Assembly: GCA_902488555.1 (NCBI GenBank)
Contig: CABTWT010000003.1
Location: 1-32,218, forward strand
Direction of reading: 5' to 3'
Source: an uncultured Anaerococcus sp.
Lineage (GTDB): Bacteria > Bacillota_A > Clostridia > Tissierellales > Peptoniphilaceae
DNA: 32,218 nt
Made by a program: the position numbers and the translations under genes. Position 1 is the first letter of the stretch; every line of letters starts with the position of its first letter. Below are positions 7,604-15,495 of this stretch, piece after piece. The notes under the pieces were generated by a model. The model did not search any database. It was given only the letters and a program-made list of their open reading frames with translations, and was not told where the DNA came from.

Positions 7604-8836
7604 ATGGAAGGTATTTATACTATTTCTGCCAATATGATGCAAACGACTGCAATAGCTATCATTATGCTTTATGTTGGAAAGTTCTTAAGAAAGAAGGTCA
7701 ATTTCTTTGACAGATTTTGTATTCCAGCACCAGTTATCGGAGGATTTTTATTTGCTATAATTCATCTTATCCTAAAATCTACTGGAACTGCTACTTTTGA
7801 GATGGATACAACTCTAAAAGATCCATTTATGATGGTATTCTTTACATCAATAGGTATAGGAGCCAACCTAGAAACACTTAAAAAAGGTGGTAAGGGTTTT
7901 GTAATATTCCTAGTCTTATCTGTAGTTCTTGTATTTTTCCAAAACGTTCTTGGTATGGGTCTTGCTAAACTTATTGGACAAAACTCATTACTAGGTCTAG
8001 TTACTGGATCTATCACCATGGTTGGTGGCCACGGTACAGCAGGAGCTTGGGGCCCAGAATTAGAAAAGATGGGATTACCAGCAGGTGAAGTTATTGCCCT
8101 AGCTGCAGCTACTTTTGGTGTAATCATGGGATCTCTAATCGGTGGACCAATCGGATCTGCTAGAATTAGAAGACACAACCTAAAACCAAACCCAGACCTC
8201 TTAATCGAAAAAGATGAAGAAGTAGGCAATGTAGTAGTAGAAAAACATGCACCACTAACAATAGATGACTTCTTAAAAGTCTTTGCCCTAATCTTTATAT
8301 CTGTAGGTCTAGGTGCCATACTTAAAAAGTTCCTATATGATAATGTTATGCTACTAGGATCACCACTAAACCTACCAGAGTATGTAGCATCAATGATTTT
8401 TGCAGCTATATATGTAAACACAATTGGTAAAAAAGATGGTTGGGAAATCAACCAAAGAGCCAATGATATATGTGGATCTATGGGTCTTAACGTATTCCTA
8501 TCAATAGCTCTAATAACCCTTGACCTAACCCAACTTAAAGCAGTGGCTGGTCCAATGCTAATAATCCTATTTGCACAAACTATATTCATGGCCCTATTTG
8601 CTTACTTTGCAACATTTAAAGTTATGGGTAGTGACTACGATGCAGCTGTACTTTCAGGTGGTATATGTGGATTTGGTATGGGTGCAACCTACAACGCCTT
8701 GGCTAATATGGATGCCTTGACAGAAAACTATGGTCCAGCACCAAAGGCATACTTTATATTACCAATGGTTGGAGCCTTTGCTATAGATATTATCAACGTA
8801 TTGATAATAACAATGTTTGCACAGATAACCTTTTAA
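7604..8836 (+). CDS. gltS: Sodium/glutamate symporter GltS, copy 1
   Basis: 410-residue inner-membrane carrier of the GltS (ESS) family with about ten hydrophobic helices, coupling glutamate uptake to Na+ entry. Family signatures are FCIPAPVIGGFL near residue 42, the GVGLG-like FFTSIGIGANL, and the re-entrant-loop sequence TGSITMVGGHGTAGAWGPE near residues 135-153. A second pseudo-symmetric half contains LSGGICGFGMGATYNALANM. It has its own promoter and terminator, so it is a single-gene unit. Na+ exported by the GcdB pump encoded next would power it. A second copy lies at 11258-12505. Confidence 0.93.
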   Translation: MEGIYTISANMMQTTAIAIIMLYVGKFLRKKVNFFDRFCIPAPVIGGFLFAIIHLILKSTGTATFEMDTTLKDPFMMVFFTSIGIGANLETLKKGGKGFVIFLVLSVVLVFFQNVLGMGLAKLIGQNSLLGLVTGSITMVGGHGTAGAWGPELEKMGLPAGEVIALAAATFGVIMGSLIGGPIGSARIRRHNLKPNPDLLIEKDEEVGNVVVEKHAPLTIDDFLKVFALIFISVGLGAILKKFLYDNVMLLGSPLNLPEYVASMIFAAIYVNTIGKKDGWEINQRANDICGSMGLNVFLSIALITLDLTQLKAVAGPMLIILFAQTIFMALFAYFATFKVMGSDYDAAVLSGGICGFGMGATYNALANMDALTENYGPAPKAYFILPMVGAFAIDIINVLIITMFAQITF

Positions 8837-8868
8837 TTAAATTTATAAGTTAGTGTAGATTACAAATA

Positions 8869-8897
8869 AAGAAACTCTCATTTGGGAGTTTCTTTTT
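8869..8897 (+). terminator. Rho-independent terminator of gltS
   Basis: An 11-pair stem (8869-8879 with 8884-8894, one G-U) with a 4-base loop, followed by TTTTT to 8897. Confidence 0.88.
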
Positions 8898-9012
8898 AAG
8901 TTAGGCAAGTGTGGATGTTTTTTACTTATTTAGATATTTTAGAAAATTAATATAAGAAATATAAAAAAATTAACAATTACCATGAATTTGCCTTTAATGA
9001 AAAGGTTACTTA

Positions 9013-9021
9013 TGCTATAAT
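9013..9021 (+). promoter_or_regulatory. Extended -10 promoter of the gcdDCB operon
   Basis: TGC followed by perfect TATAAT (9016-9021), with no good -35 at 16-18 bases. It would start transcription near 9028 and give a leader of about 210 bases before the gcdD GTG. The stretch 8898-9012 between the gltS terminator and this element is AT-rich and otherwise featureless. Confidence 0.55.
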
Positions 9022-9030
9022 TTAAAGGGA

Positions 9031-9041
9031 TTAGTCACTAA
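9031..9041. promoter_or_regulatory. Palindrome TTAGTCACTAA, copy 1 (candidate operator)
   Basis: Perfect inverted repeat TTAGT-C-ACTAA just downstream of the -10, at about +4 to +14. An identical copy lies at 9179-9189, 148 bases away. A repressor here would block initiation. The binding protein is unknown. Confidence 0.45.
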
Positions 9042-9042
9042 G

Positions 9043-9189
9043 CATAAAATGCTAGTAGGCATTTTATGGGTTAAGACCAATATTAAATGTAATAAAGTTT
9101 ATACAAAAATATAGGGTCTATATGATATTTATATTGAAAGAATTTTTTTATTTGATATCATATTAGTTAAGATATGATTTAGTCACTAA
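9043..9189 (+). promoter_or_regulatory. Structured leader of gcdDCB
   Basis: The leader holds a perfect 10-bp hairpin (9043-9052 with 9059-9068, loop TAGTAG). A possible short helix pairs AGACC (9074-9078) with GGTCT (about 9115-9119). A second hairpin pairs TATGATAT (9121-9128) with ATATCATA (9155-9162). The second TTAGTCACTAA palindrome closes it at 9179-9189. No U-tract terminator follows either helix and no known riboswitch core was recognised. Function is unassigned. Confidence 0.4.
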
Positions 9190-9236
9190 TTATTAAGTCG
9201 TATTAGTTATCATTAGATAGGAGAAAGGAGGAATAA

Positions 9237-9569
9237 GTGAATACAAATCAATTATTAGAAGCGTTATCACATAATATAAGCTCACTAACTACAGGAGAGA
9301 AGATGCAGGGAGCAGGCTATACTACCCTACTTGCCATGGGTACTGTTTTTGTAGTATTAATATTACTAATCCTAGTAATTAAGCTTATGGGTAAGGCATC
9401 TGGTAGCAAAAAGGAAGATAAAATAAAAGAATCTAGCAAAAAAGTACCAGAAGTAGCACCAGCTACAAAAGCCCAAGTAGAAGATGAGGATGAAATTGTA
9501 GCAGTAATAACTGCAGCAGTTTGCCAAGCCCTAGGAAGTGATTCGGTAAAGATACATATCAAAAAATAA
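9237..9569 (+). CDS. gcdD: Glutaconyl-CoA decarboxylase delta subunit (OadG-like)
   Basis: 110-residue small membrane subunit of the Na+-translocating decarboxylase, holding the complex together at the membrane. One hydrophobic helix spans about residues 30-50, followed by a charged linker with Ala/Pro/Val and a conserved-looking tail (EIVAVITAAVCQALG, ending IHIKK). It starts with GTG at 9237 behind AAAGGAGG (9224-9231). It is the first gene of gcdD-gcdC-gcdB. The subunits are small and fast-evolving, so the call leans on order next to gcdC and gcdB. Methylmalonyl-CoA or oxaloacetate decarboxylase delta is the alternative, disfavoured by the glutamate context. Confidence 0.85.
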   Translation: MNTNQLLEALSHNISSLTTGEKMQGAGYTTLLAMGTVFVVLILLILVIKLMGKASGSKKEDKIKESSKKVPEVAPATKAQVEDEDEIVAVITAAVCQALGSDSVKIHIKK

Positions 9570-9596
9570 AACCACAATATTTTTATGGAGGAATAT

Positions 9597-9995
9597 ATGA
9601 AAAAATTAAATGTAACAGTAAATGGGAAAACTTATGAGGTAGAAGTAATGGAAGAAGACTTCCTAGAACCTCAAAAAAACCCTAATGTAGTATATGCACC
9701 AGCAAGTAGTCAAGCTGAGCCACAAGTTAATCAAGTAGCTGCAAGTCCAGCACCAGCTCCAGCAGCACCAGCAGCAGCGTCAGCTTCATCAGTAACATCA
9801 CCCCTACCTGGAACAATCAATAAGGTAAATGTAAGCGAGGGTGCATCAGTATCTAAGGGAGATGTACTATTAGTCCTTGAAGCTATGAAAATGGAAAATG
9901 ATATCAAAGCCCCAAATGATGGAGTAGTTAACAAAATACATGTAGCTAGTGGGGACAGTGTAAATACAGGAGATCCACTTGTAGATCTTGCATAG
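9597..9995 (+). CDS. gcdC: Glutaconyl-CoA decarboxylase gamma subunit, biotin carrier
   Basis: 132-residue biotinyl carrier protein. The ATG at 9597 is preferred over the one at 9585 because GGAGG (9587-9591) is its ribosome binding site and lies inside the longer version. It comprises an N-terminal segment (about 1-40), a short Ala/Pro linker (about 45-65), and a C-terminal biotinyl domain with EAMKMEN, in which K98 is the biotin attachment lysine. Biotin takes CO2 from glutaconyl-CoA at GcdA and delivers it to the membrane pump GcdB. It ends eight bases before gcdB. BirA encoded at 5390 is the likely modifying enzyme. Confidence 0.94.
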   Translation: MKKLNVTVNGKTYEVEVMEEDFLEPQKNPNVVYAPASSQAEPQVNQVAASPAPAPAAPAAASASSVTSPLPGTINKVNVSEGASVSKGDVLLVLEAMKMENDIKAPNDGVVNKIHVASGDSVNTGDPLVDLA

Positions 9996-10003
9996 GAGAA
10001 TAG

Positions 10004-11200
10004 ATGGGACACGTAATATCTAACTTTTTATCAACTACTGGTTTTGCCGCCCTAACTTGGCAAACTGTAGTAATGCTAGCAGTATCAATAGTCTTGATTT
10101 ATCTAGCCATTCAAAAGGGATTTGAACCCTTACTTTTATTGCCAATAGGTTTTGGTATGCTTCTAGCAAACCTTCCTCTTGCTAACCTTATGCAAGCGGG
10201 AGTTGATAGACTAACTATCATAGATTCTGATAAGGCAAATAATGTTATATCGGTAGTAAATGAAATCCAACAGCCGGGAGGTTTGTTAGGATACTTCTTT
10301 AAGGGAGATGAGCTTGGCTTATTCCCACCATTAATATTTATGGGTGTTGGTGCCATGACAGACTTTGGCCCACTTATAGCTGACCCTAAGTCACTTATTT
10401 TGGGTGCAGCAGCTCAATTTGGTATATTTTTCACCTTTGTGGGTGCCATACTTCTAGGCTTTAATGGTCAAGAGGCATCATCCATAGGTATAATTGGTGG
10501 GGCAGATGGTCCTACTTCTATATATTTAACAGGTAAGCTAGCTCCTCATATGCTAGGCCAGGTAGCTGTTGCAGCCTACTCATATATGGCTCTAGTACCA
10601 ATAATCCAACCGCCAATCATGAAGGCGCTAACAAGCAAAAGTGAACGAGAAATAAAGATGCCTCAAATGAGGGTTGTATCTAAAAAAGAAAAAATAATGT
10701 TCCCAATAATTGTAACTCTGTTGGTAGCATTGACCCTTCCAGATGCAGCTCCACTTATAGGTATGCTAATGTTTGGTAACCTAATGAAGGAATCAATGGT
10801 AGTAGAAAGACTATCAAAGACAGCTCAAAATGAACTAATGAATATAATAACCATCTTACTTGGTCTATCAGTAGGTGCTTCAGCATCAGCTGATGCCTTT
10901 CTAAATATAGCAACAATAAAGATTATGCTATTGGGTCTAGCAGCCTTTGCAGTAGGATCAGCTACTGGAGTTTTGATGGCTAAACTTATGAACCTATTCT
11001 TAAAAGATGGTAATAAAATCAACCCACTTATAGGATCTGCTGGTGTATCAGCTGTTCCAATGGCTGCCAGGGTATCAAATACTGTAGGCCAAGAAGCTGA
11101 CCCAAGTAACTTCCTACTAATGAATGCTATGGGTCCAAATGTCTCAGGTGTTATAGGTTCTGCTGTTGCAGCAGGGGTATTACTAAGTTTATTTAGCTAG
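10004..11200 (+). CDS. gcdB: Glutaconyl-CoA decarboxylase beta subunit, Na+ pump
   Basis: 398-residue polytopic membrane protein of the OadB/MmdB/GcdB family. It decarboxylates carboxybiotin on GcdC and uses the energy to export Na+. The family's key motif [17 protein letters not shown] is present, with D168 matching the essential Asp of oxaloacetate decarboxylase beta. Other signatures are [32 protein letters not shown] and the C-terminal [20 protein letters not shown]. Length fits. It follows gcdC closely. The catalytic gcdA lies 12 kb away beside gctAB, so the complex is encoded in two operons. Confidence 0.95.
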   Translation: MGHVISNFLSTTGFAALTWQTVVMLAVSIVLIYLAIQKGFEPLLLLPIGFGMLLANLPLANLMQAGVDRLTIIDSDKANNVISVVNEIQQPGGLLGYFFKGDELGLFPPLIFMGVGAMTDFGPLIADPKSLILGAAAQFGIFFTFVGAILLGFNGQEASSIGIIGGADGPTSIYLTGKLAPHMLGQVAVAAYSYMALVPIIQPPIMKALTSKSEREIKMPQMRVVSKKEKIMFPIIVTLLVALTLPDAAPLIGMLMFGNLMKESMVVERLSKTAQNELMNIITILLGLSVGASASADAFLNIATIKIMLLGLAAFAVGSATGVLMAKLMNLFLKDGNKINPLIGSAGVSAVPMAARVSNTVGQEADPSNFLLMNAMGPNVSGVIGSAVAAGVLLSLFS

Positions 11201-11220
11201 AAAAAATAAACAAAGTTCCT

Positions 11221-11242
11221 ATTTTAAGCCTTGGTTTAAAAT
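11221..11242 (+). repeat. Short near-palindrome between gcdB and the second gltS
   Basis: ATTTTAAGCC followed by TT and GGTTTAAAAT forms a hairpin with one G-U pair. There is no T tract, so it is unlikely to terminate. It may be an RNA processing or stability element. No promoter was seen in the 57-base gap. Confidence 0.4.
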
Positions 11243-11257
11243 TTATAAGGAGAAATA

Positions 11258-12505
11258 ATGGATAACTTTTTATCTTATTTTGGAGAGTTAAGTAAAACTT
11301 CCGGATCAACTCCAGCTTTTCAGTTTGAGTATCTAACTACCCTTGGAATAGCTGCCTTAGTTATATTTTTAGGTAGGTTTTTAGTAGGTAAATCAAAGAC
11401 CCTACAAAAATATGCCATCCCTGCCCCAGTTGTATCAGGTATTATATTTTCACTAGTAGTGTCAATTATCAAAACAGCTGGAATAATGGACTTTAGCTTT
11501 GATGCCAAGGTAACAAAAGACCTTGCCCAAAACTTATTTTTCTTAGCTATAGGCTATAGTTTTTCAACTAATCTAATGAAAAGTGCGGGAAGTAAGCTTA
11601 TTATTAGGGTAACATGGGTATCATGTTTACTTATCCTCTTGCAAGATTTATTGGGTCTAGGTGCTGCCAAGGCCCTAGGCCTTAATCCATTTTTGGGCCT
11701 CCAAGCATCATCTGCAGCCATGAGTGGAGGAGTTGGTACAGCATCAGCCTTTGGGCCAATATTTGAGTCTATGGGAGCCCCAGCTAATGTAACAGAATTT
11801 GGGGTAGCTGCAGGTACCATGGGAAATATTATAGGATCTCTAATAGGGGGACCAATTGCAGCATACTTGATTAGGAAAAATAATCTTAAGGCTGACCCAA
11901 ATGATAAACCAGAAACAGAAAAGAATAATGTGCTACCAGTGATAGATAATACCAAGATGATACGTGCCTTTGCTATGACTTTACTTATAGCGGCAAGTGG
12001 TATCCCTATAAAATACCTCTTGGACCTTGTACCAATGATTCAAATGCCTAAATTTATTGGGTGTTTATTTGCTGGAGCAATTGCTAGAAATATAAATGAA
12101 AAGAGAAATAGCGAATTGTATATACCAGAAGTTACAGCAATTCAGGATATGTTCCTAGAGCTATACTTAGCCTTGGTGCTAATGACTATAGATATCACAG
12201 CTATAGCTTCTCAAGCCTCATCCCTTGTAATTATCCTAGTATTACAAGCTATCCTAATAGCTGTGTTTACTTTGACAGTATCCTTTAGGGCCTTTGGTAA
12301 GGACTATGGGGCTGCAGTAATGGCAGCAGGTAACTGTGGCTGGGGTTGTGGATCAGGTCCAAATGCAGTTGCCAATATAAAGGCGGTAATGCAGGAATAT
12401 GGCTATAATAACCTAGCTTGGGTATTCTATCCATCCTTTGCAGTTATAATAGATGATATATTTAACCCTATATTATTATCTGTCCTAGCATCACTAATAA
12501 AATAA
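11258..12505 (+). CDS. Sodium/glutamate symporter GltS, copy 2
   Basis: 415-residue membrane carrier of the GltS family. Signatures are KYAIPAPVVSGIIFSL near residue 50, the first-half loop AMSGGVGTASAFGPIFESMG near residue 155, GGPIAAYLIRKNNLK near residue 195 and the second-half AAGNCGWGCGSGPNAVANIK. It diverges clearly from the 7604-8836 copy, so it is an older paralogue and may prefer another acidic or related substrate. It sits 57 bases after gcdB without a visible promoter and ends at a terminator, so it is probably cotranscribed with the Na+ pump that would energise it. Confidence 0.88.
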   Translation: MDNFLSYFGELSKTSGSTPAFQFEYLTTLGIAALVIFLGRFLVGKSKTLQKYAIPAPVVSGIIFSLVVSIIKTAGIMDFSFDAKVTKDLAQNLFFLAIGYSFSTNLMKSAGSKLIIRVTWVSCLLILLQDLLGLGAAKALGLNPFLGLQASSAAMSGGVGTASAFGPIFESMGAPANVTEFGVAAGTMGNIIGSLIGGPIAAYLIRKNNLKADPNDKPETEKNNVLPVIDNTKMIRAFAMTLLIAASGIPIKYLLDLVPMIQMPKFIGCLFAGAIARNINEKRNSELYIPEVTAIQDMFLELYLALVLMTIDITAIASQASSLVIILVLQAILIAVFTLTVSFRAFGKDYGAAVMAAGNCGWGCGSGPNAVANIKAVMQEYGYNNLAWVFYPSFAVIIDDIFNPILLSVLASLIK

Positions 12506-12513
12506 TAAAGAAG

Positions 12514-12546
12514 AAATCCTCAGGTGTTTTTGACCTGGGGATTTTA
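12514..12546 (+). terminator. Rho-independent terminator of gcdDCB-gltS2
   Basis: A 12-bp stem (12514-12525 with 12533-12544, one U-G pair) with a 7-base loop, and TTTT at 12542-12545. Confidence 0.85.
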
Positions 12547-12612
12547 TCTAAGATATGAATGTCAGCTAATCTGATATCGTTTTACAATAAGAAAGAGAAT
12601 AAATGAAATAAA

Positions 12613-12641
12613 TTTACATGAAATCGGTTTTGTGCTACAAT
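12613..12641 (+). promoter_or_regulatory. Promoter of the 5-oxoprolinase operon
   Basis: TTTACA (12613-12618), a 17-base spacer, and TACAAT (12636-12641) preceded by TGC as an extended -10. It lies 33 bases before the pxpA ATG. Confidence 0.75.
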
Positions 12642-12673
12642 TAATGAGAATGAATAAAAAAAAGGAGTCAATA

Positions 12674-13450
12674 ATGGAATATTACGTTGATTTAAACAGT
12701 GACATTGGAGAATCATTTGGGTCATACAAACTTGGCCTAGATGAGGAAATCGTAAAATATGTAACAAGTATCAACCTTGCTTGTGGTTACCATGCTGGAG
12801 ATCCACTAATCATGGATAAGACTTGTGCCCTAGCCCAAGAAAAAGGAGTTAATATTGGAGCCCACCCAGGATACCCTGATTTGATGGGATTTGGTAGAAG
12901 AAAGATGGATGTTTCTGAAACAGAAGCACGTGGTTACTTCTTATATCAAGTAGGAGCCCTAGAAGCCTTTGCTAAAGCTCATGGAACTACCCTCCAACAC
13001 GTAAAACTACATGGAGCATTTTATAATACAGCCTGCAACGATGAAAAACTTGCTAATGCAATATTAGATGCTGTAGAAGAATATAACAAAGATTTAATAC
13101 TAATGGTATTATCTGGATCATACATAGCTAAAGAAGGCAAAAAACGTGGCCTAAAAGTTGCTCAAGAAGTATTTGCTGATAGGGGATACAACGAAGATGG
13201 AACCCTAGTAAATAGAAAATTACCAGGAGCCTTTGTAAAAGACCCTAAAGAAGCCCTACCAAGAGTAATAAAGATGGTTAAAGAGGGTAAGGTTACTACA
13301 GCAGATGGCAAAGAAATTGATATAGTAGCTGATTCTATTTGTGTCCATGGGGATAATCCAGAAGCCCTTGAGTTCGTAAGAATTTTAAAAGAAGGCCTAA
13401 TAGAAGAAGGTATTAAAGTTGCACCTTTGCTAGAGTTTTTAGGAAAGTAA
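12674..13450 (+). CDS. pxpA: 5-oxoprolinase subunit A (LamB/YcsF family)
   Basis: 258 residues from the ATG at 12674, chosen because AAAGGAG precedes it and the sequence then starts in the family way (DLNSDIGESFG, INLACGYHAGDP). The 14 codons upstream overlap the promoter. With PxpB and PxpC it forms the prokaryotic ATP-dependent 5-oxoprolinase, opening 5-oxoproline (pyroglutamate) to glutamate. Other family motifs are GAHPGYPDLMGFGRR, HVKLHGAFYN, EVFADRGYNEDGTL and SICVHGDNPEALE. It is the first gene of pxpA-carrier-pxpB-pxpC, with the next ATG two bases after its stop. It feeds glutamate into the Gdh/Hgd route. Confidence 0.95.
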   Translation: MEYYVDLNSDIGESFGSYKLGLDEEIVKYVTSINLACGYHAGDPLIMDKTCALAQEKGVNIGAHPGYPDLMGFGRRKMDVSETEARGYFLYQVGALEAFAKAHGTTLQHVKLHGAFYNTACNDEKLANAILDAVEEYNKDLILMVLSGSYIAKEGKKRGLKVAQEVFADRGYNEDGTLVNRKLPGAFVKDPKEALPRVIKMVKEGKVTTADGKEIDIVADSICVHGDNPEALEFVRILKEGLIEEGIKVAPLLEFLGK

Positions 13451-13451
13451 A

Positions 13452-14735
13452 ATGGCGATAAATAACAAAGATAAAAATAAACAAACTGATAAGGTGACCT
13501 ATGAGGCTAGCGATGACGCTAAGGTAAAAAGTGTCAAAGCTAATAAGTCTAATCCATCAGTCCTAATAGGAGCAGCCTTCCTAATGGCTGCATCCTCAGC
13601 TGGTCCAGGTTTTATTGCTCAAACAGGTAAGTTTACCTATGACCTAGATAAGGCTTTTGCCTTTGTAGTATTATCAGCTGTCCTTATATCCTTGATAGCC
13701 CAACTAAATGTATGGAGGGTTATATCAGTATCAGGGATGAGGGGTCAGGATATAGCCAACAAGGTTTTGCCGGGCCTAGGTTACTTTATTGCAGGTTTAG
13801 TTGCCCTTGGAGGTCTTGCCTTTAATATAGGTAACGTCGGTGGAGCAGGTATTGGTCTAAACATACTCTTTGGCCTAGACCCTAGGATAGGAGCAGCTAT
13901 TGGTGGTATCATAGGAATTATAATATTCTCAAACCCAAAAGCCAAAAATATCCTAGACCAAACATCCAAATATTTTGGTATAGTAATGATAATACTAATA
14001 ACCTATGTAGCAGTAAAAACTAAGCCTCCAGTAGGTGAAGCTATGAGCTCTATGGTTATGCCAGAAAAATCTTTAACTGAGCTATTCCCAGCAATCATTA
14101 CCCTAATAGGGGGTACAGTAGGTGGTTACATAATTTTCTCAGGTGGTCATAGACTTATAGATGCTGGCATCACTGGAGAAGAGAACTTAGATGAGGTAAA
14201 CAAATCTGCTATGCTTGGTATAGTAGTAGCCTTCATAATGAGGGTCCTACTTTTCCTAGCCATCCTAGGAGCACTAAGAATAGCTCGTGATCAAATAGAT
14301 CCAAATGATATAGCAGCAACAGCCTTTAGAGTTGGAGCAGGTAATGTAGGCTATAAGATATTTGGCCTACTATTTTTCCTAGCTGCACTTACACCAATAG
14401 TAGGTGCTGCTTATACATCTGTATCATTCCTAAAAACCTTATCAACTACTGTAGCTAACAAGGAATCCCTAATAACAAATATATTTTTAGTTATATCAAC
14501 TGTAGTATTTATAATAATAGGTAAACCACAAAAATTACTTGTTGTTGTAGGAACACTAAACGGATTTATCTTGCCAATCACTTTGGCTGTAATGTTAGCG
14601 GCTACTAGGAAAAAGGAAATAATTGGTGAATATAAACATTCAAAATTATTATATATACTAGGTATATTAGTTGTTATATTTACGGGTATCATGAGTGTAA
14701 AGACATTAATTAATATGATAAGTGTAGGAATATAA
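13452..14735 (+). CDS. NRAMP-related carrier of the YcsG type without metal ligands
   Basis: 427-residue polytopic membrane protein with about eleven hydrophobic helices and a charged ~35-residue N-terminal tail. It belongs to the NRAMP superfamily subgroup linked to 5-oxoprolinase genes (B. subtilis ycsG lies beside ycsF/kipI/kipA). True NRAMP metal transporters carry DPGN in helix 1 and MPH in helix 6. Here the first is SSAGPGFIAQTG and the second is TVGGYIIFSGGHRL, so the metal-binding Asp, Asn and Met are absent. An organic solute, most simply 5-oxoproline, is a better guess than Mn2+/Fe2+, and its place between pxpA and pxpB supports this. Transport of 5-oxoproline is inference. Confidence 0.8.
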   Translation: MAINNKDKNKQTDKVTYEASDDAKVKSVKANKSNPSVLIGAAFLMAASSAGPGFIAQTGKFTYDLDKAFAFVVLSAVLISLIAQLNVWRVISVSGMRGQDIANKVLPGLGYFIAGLVALGGLAFNIGNVGGAGIGLNILFGLDPRIGAAIGGIIGIIIFSNPKAKNILDQTSKYFGIVMIILITYVAVKTKPPVGEAMSSMVMPEKSLTELFPAIITLIGGTVGGYIIFSGGHRLIDAGITGEENLDEVNKSAMLGIVVAFIMRVLLFLAILGALRIARDQIDPNDIAATAFRVGAGNVGYKIFGLLFFLAALTPIVGAAYTSVSFLKTLSTTVANKESLITNIFLVISTVVFIIIGKPQKLLVVVGTLNGFILPITLAVMLAATRKKEIIGEYKHSKLLYILGILVVIFTGIMSVKTLINMISVGI

Positions 14736-14748
14736 AGGAAGCGATAAT

Positions 14749-15495
14749 ATGGAAAACATAAAATACCTACCATCAGGAGATAGCGCTCTTGTAATGGAGT
14801 TTGGTAATGAAATTAGTAAAGAAATCAATGCGAGTATAGCCCAGGTAGTAGGCTACCTCAAAGATCAAAAATTGGATGGGATAGTAGATATCCTACCAAC
14901 CTATAGGTCAATATTAATAAATTATGACCCAAGAGTTTTTACCTACGAACAGTTAGTAGAAAAACTATCTAGTATAGAAATAGCAGATAGTAACTTAGCT
15001 AGTGGCAGTGTAAGATTAATAGAAATCCCTACCCTATATGGTGGAGAATATGGCCCTGATATTGCTAATGTTGCTAAAAATGCTAATCTAAGCGAAGAAG
15101 AAGTAGTAGAAATCCATACTGGAGTAGACTATTTAGTTTATATGATGGGATTCTTGCCAGGCTTTACCTACCTAGGGGGCCTAGATGAGAGGATAGCAAC
15201 ACCAAGGCTATCATCACCTAGACTAAAGATAGTTCCAGGATCTGTAGGTATAGCAGGTAGCCAAACAGGTATGTATCCAATCCAATCTCCAGGAGGTTGG
15301 CAGCTTATAGGAAGGACACCTGTAAAACTTTATGACCCATCAAATCTAGAAGAACCAGTATTTATCAAGGCTGGAGACTATATCAGATATGTAGCTGTAG
15401 ATGAGGCAACATATAAGGAAATCTCAGATCAAGTTGAAGCTGGTACTTATGAAGTAAAGATAAAAGAAGTAAAGAGGGAGCAACTCCGTGGCTAA
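14749..15495 (+). CDS. pxpB: 5-oxoprolinase subunit B (KipI family)
   Basis: 248 residues, start behind AAAGGAAG. Family signatures are GDSALVMEFGNEI at the N-terminus, EIHTGVDYLVYMMGFLPGFTY near residues 121-141, and PGSVGIAGSQTGMYPIQSPGGW followed by QLIGRTP. It pairs with PxpC in the ATP-using half of 5-oxoprolinase. The B. subtilis homologue KipI is also known as an inhibitor of the sporulation kinase KinA, but no sporulation context is visible. Its last codons overlap the pxpC start by eight bases, indicating translational coupling. Confidence 0.94.
   Translation: MENIKYLPSGDSALVMEFGNEISKEINASIAQVVGYLKDQKLDGIVDILPTYRSILINYDPRVFTYEQLVEKLSSIEIADSNLASGSVRLIEIPTLYGGEYGPDIANVAKNANLSEEEVVEIHTGVDYLVYMMGFLPGFTYLGGLDERIATPRLSSPRLKIVPGSVGIAGSQTGMYPIQSPGGWQLIGRTPVKLYDPSNLEEPVFIKAGDYIRYVAVDEATYKEISDQVEAGTYEVKIKEVKREQLRG

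Noticed and set aside
7762..8589. Long antisense open frame (275 residues) opposite gltS
   Set aside because: It lies wholly within a clear GltS gene, has no ribosome site or recognisable motif, and its composition is that of a reverse-strand shadow.
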